From Ignavibacteriales bacterium (lineage in GTDB: Bacteria; Bacteroidota; Ignavibacteria; UBA10030), in NCBI GenBank assembly GCA_026390595.1, contig JAPLFQ010000008.1:62001-126000 (forward strand): a DNA stretch of 64,000 nucleotides, in the 5' to 3' direction. The position numbers and the translations under genes are program-made. This document shows, in pieces, positions 61,927-64,000 of this stretch (position 1 is the first letter of the stretch; each line of letters opens with the position of its first letter). Below the pieces are notes generated by a model. The model was not told the DNA's origin and ran no database searches. It worked only from the letters and a program-made list of their open reading frames with translations.

Positions 61927-62869
61927 AACAAGATCAAGAACATATTGTCCAGTAGTTGCTGCAGTCCTTGTCCTGTTCGCGTGCTACGGCTGCAATCCTC
62001 TTGTCGCTCGATTCACTTCACGCGCGATCGATCAACTCAGCGAACCGACTCAACCAGTTGCGCATAAGATCGTGTCGCCCGTTCGCAACAGCGTGGGCCT
62101 TTCGGTTCTCTGGGTGGGACACGCCACCGTCCTGATACAAATCCACGACAAGGTCATCATCACCGATCCGGTGTTCACCAACACCATCGGTCTCCTCGCC
62201 AAGCGTTCCATCGATCCGGGTATCGATTCCAAGTCCATCCCGCGACTCAACGCGATTGTGATCTCCCATATTCACATGGATCATTTCAGTTACTCAAGCC
62301 TGGATCTGCTTCCGAAAACTGCCAGACTTTTTGTCCCTTCGGGCGGAATTTCATATACGCCCGAGTTCGGCTTCAGGGAAACCGTCCCGCTAAAACCGTG
62401 GCAGGTTTTTGAAGATGACGGCCTTCGCATCACGGCTGTCGCTGAAAAGCATTTCGGGGGGCGGTACGGATTTGATGCGGGCTGGAATGAGGACCCAACG
62501 TGGACGGGCTACGTCATTGAATACAAAGGAACGACCGTGTTCTTCGCTGGAGATACCGGGTTCGATCCCGAACTGTTCAAGGAGATCGGCCGCCGATTCC
62601 ACGTTGATGTCGCCCTCGTGCCGATCGCCCCGGTGGAGCCGCGCGAATTCATGAGCCGCGTTCACGTCGACCCCAAAGAGGCCCTCCAGGTCTTCGAAGA
62701 TGTTGGTGCAAAGCTGATGATTCCGATCCATCACGATACGTTTTTCCAGGGACTGGAACCGACCGCAGCCTATGCGAAGAACCTTCTGGAGAAACTCATA
62801 GCAGAACGCGGACTCCGGGATCGGGTAAAGATTCTTGAAATCGGCGAGCAGGTCATTCTCAAAGAATAG
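61883..62869 (+). CDS. UlaG-like metallo-beta-lactamase-fold hydrolase
   Basis: A metallo-beta-lactamase-fold protein (COG2220/UlaG-like, related to NAPE-PLD-type hydrolases) of about 328 residues. Motifs: VLWVGHATVLIQI, SHIHMDHFSYSS (HxHxDH metal site), FFAGDTGFDPELF and MIPIHHDTFF. The N terminus has a hydrophobic export segment ending VLFACYGCNPL, possibly a lipobox. The start is uncertain: the open frame has an ATG at 61763 but the family-like part starts near 61955; I use a GTG at 61883, which falls inside a hairpin. It is 13 bases before the serine hydrolase gene. Confidence 0.75.
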   Translation: MLSKRAHVRQFNCRTTRSRTYCPVVAAVLVLFACYGCNPLVARFTSRAIDQLSEPTQPVAHKIVSPVRNSVGLSVLWVGHATVLIQIHDKVIITDPVFTNTIGLLAKRSIDPGIDSKSIPRLNAIVISHIHMDHFSYSSLDLLPKTARLFVPSGGISYTPEFGFRETVPLKPWQVFEDDGLRITAVAEKHFGGRYGFDAGWNEDPTWTGYVIEYKGTTVFFAGDTGFDPELFKEIGRRFHVDVALVPIAPVEPREFMSRVHVDPKEALQVFEDVGAKLMIPIHHDTFFQGLEPTAAYAKNLLEKLIAERGLRDRVKILEIGEQVILKE

Positions 62870-62882
62870 GAAGGAACTCCCA

Positions 62883-63836
62883 ATGGTTACGGCCGCGAAG
62901 CCCCTCCCCTCTCTTCTTCTCGTCAGTTGTCTTCTTCTGCTCAGTTCGTGCAGCCCCTCCGGCTCCGCTCTCAGGCCGCACGACGATCGTGTACTGCAGC
63001 AGAATGTGGAGGCGCTTGTGAAGGGCTTCAGAGGAGATGTGGGGGTGTACGTCAGGAACCTCACAACCGGTCAAATGGCGGCCTGCCAGCCCGACACTCT
63101 GTTCCCCACCGCAAGCATGATAAAAGTGCCCATACTCTGCGGCGTCTTCGATAAGATCAACAAGGGGGAACTCACATACGGCCAGGAACTCGTGTACCGC
63201 GACTCGTTGAAATACGACGACGGTGTCACCGGTTCCTTCCGCGACAGCACGAAGCTTCCTCTGGCCGAAATCGTCATGCTGATGATTGCGCTGAGCGACA
63301 ACACCGCGTCTCTCTGGCTCCAGCAGCTGGCCGGCACCGGCACGACGATCAATGCGTGGCTGGAGAACAATGGATTCCACCAGACACGTGTCAATTCACG
63401 GACCCCGGGCCGCCAAGGGATCCGCGAGATCTACGGCTGGGGACACACCACACCGCGCGACATGGCAGAATTAATGGCACTCATCTACCAGGGGCGCGCA
63501 GTCAGTCCCGATGCAAGCGAACAGATGTTCCGCGTTCTGTCGAAACCGTTCTGGGATGGGGAGGCGGTTTCACAAATCCCGCCCACAGTTCACGTTGCAT
63601 CCAAGAGCGGAGCTGTGAACGCCTCCAAATCGGAAGTCGTGCTTGTCAACGGCCCGTCCGGCGACTATGTATTCTGTGTCATCACGAAAAACCAGAAGGA
63701 TCAGCGGTGGGAGGGTGACAACGAGGGCTATGTCCTGATTCGCCGTGTTTCAAGGATGCTGTGGGAGTACTTTGAACCTGATTCGAAGTGGAAACCGGCG
63801 CCGGGTTCGGGGAGATGGGAAAAACCGAACAAATAA
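62883..63836 (+). CDS. Class A beta-lactamase-fold serine hydrolase
   Basis: A 317-residue lipoprotein (LLLLSSCSPSG). The penicillin-binding motifs are clear: SxxK in PTASMIKVPI (Ser about 79), SDN in ALSDNTASLW, and KSG in HVASKSGAVN. The omega-loop segment that holds the deacylating Glu in class A beta-lactamases (ExxLN) is replaced by TPGRQGIREIYGWGHTTPRDM, with no ExxLN. It is therefore better described as a beta-lactamase-like hydrolase than a resistance enzyme. AAGGA site before the ATG; likely cotranscribed with the preceding hydrolase. Confidence 0.88.
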   Translation: MVTAAKPLPSLLLVSCLLLLSSCSPSGSALRPHDDRVLQQNVEALVKGFRGDVGVYVRNLTTGQMAACQPDTLFPTASMIKVPILCGVFDKINKGELTYGQELVYRDSLKYDDGVTGSFRDSTKLPLAEIVMLMIALSDNTASLWLQQLAGTGTTINAWLENNGFHQTRVNSRTPGRQGIREIYGWGHTTPRDMAELMALIYQGRAVSPDASEQMFRVLSKPFWDGEAVSQIPPTVHVASKSGAVNASKSEVVLVNGPSGDYVFCVITKNQKDQRWEGDNEGYVLIRRVSRMLWEYFEPDSKWKPAPGSGRWEKPNK

Positions 63837-63865
63837 TGGTGGCTCCGTGAACGGGATATTAATGG

Positions 63866-63900
63866 TGAATTGTCAATTCACAATTCTCCATTGACAATTA
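63866..63900. repeat. Palindrome cluster between convergent genes
   Basis: TGAATTGTCAATTCA (63866-63880) is a 7+1+7 palindrome with the same GAATTGTCAATTC core as 58556-58568. ATTGTCAAT and ATTGACAAT further form a nested inverted repeat. It stands between convergent genes and could act as a transcription stop. Confidence 0.6.
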
Positions 63901-63907
63901 TCCGCCT

Positions 63908-64000
63908 TCACTTCATCTGCTGAACTGTCTGATACCCAACGACCACCGAATCTGATACATTGTGATACCGGATCTTCACGATGAGGTCCCGTGTTGATCT
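63908..64000 (-). CDS. C-terminal end of an unidentified gene
   Basis: The last 30 codons and TGA stop of a minus-strand frame that is open to the right edge: it reads DLIVKIRYHNVSDSVVVG and ends VQQMK. The pattern of alternating hydrophobic residues suggests beta strands. Too short to identify. Confidence 0.4.
   Translation of the reverse strand, partial: RSTRDLIVKIRYHNVSDSVVVGYQTVQQMK

Overview
The window looks like a chromosomal segment of a Gram-negative bacterium of the Bacteroidota/Ignavibacteriota (FCB) type, probably anaerobic or facultative. Grounds for this are a TPR lipoprotein / DUF4292 lipoprotein / EnvC-like operon, an S46 peptidase, an M28 lipoprotein peptidase, a membrane H+-pyrophosphatase, clear AGGAG-type ribosome binding sites, sigma70-like promoters and many degenerate intergenic repeats. 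The taxonomic call is inference. I saw no rRNA, tRNA, CRISPR array, IS element or phage gene.

Region 1 (1-24752, all minus strand) is a uronate-polysaccharide island. Reading with transcription: a GntR/LacI hybrid regulator with its own promoter and operator, kdgF, kduD, a decayed polysaccharide lyase, an exported lyase-GH88 fusion, a second alginate/glucuronan-lyase-like protein, an exported GH2, an anaerobic sulfatase maturase, kduI, uxaC, an ExuT-type transporter, an SDR-type uxuB, a KdgK-like kinase, two unknown tandem paralogues, hppA, a second KdgK-like kinase, a LarA-family protein, pdxB and the start of gnd. Exported enzymes would cut a uronan to monomers, ExuT would import them, and KdgF/KduI/KduD/KdgK or UxaC/UxuB would carry them to central metabolism. 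No uxuA (mannonate dehydratase) is present. A LarA-type C2 epimerase next to kinases and gnd suggests an alternative route from mannonate via gluconate.

Region 2 (24935-45967, all minus strand) is an anaerobic-type purine/urate catabolism island: APC permease, dihydropyrimidinase (hyuA-like), XdhA/XdhB, a threonine-synthase-like PLP enzyme, SsnA, a three-subunit molybdenum hydroxylase, a PreT/PreA pair, YgeW, another PLP enzyme, YgeY and XdhC. It matches the E. coli ygeWXY-hyuA / xdhD-ssnA-ygfK gene set, but the YgfK role seems split over PreT and PreA and no obvious YgeX is present. Degenerate repeats sit exactly at the block boundaries. A guanine deaminase further on (55329) could feed xanthine into it.

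Region 3 (46035-64000) is mostly housekeeping and envelope genes: EnvC-like, DUF4292 and TPR lipoproteins; an ATP-grasp protein; a CpoB-like protein with a strong terminator; M28 peptidase; RadA; guanine deaminase; a SemiSWEET-like protein; RdgB; a TPR-response regulator; S46 peptidase; a UlaG-like metallohydrolase; a beta-lactamase-fold serine hydrolase; and the 3' end of an unidentified gene. Several intergenic gaps carry dense hairpins.
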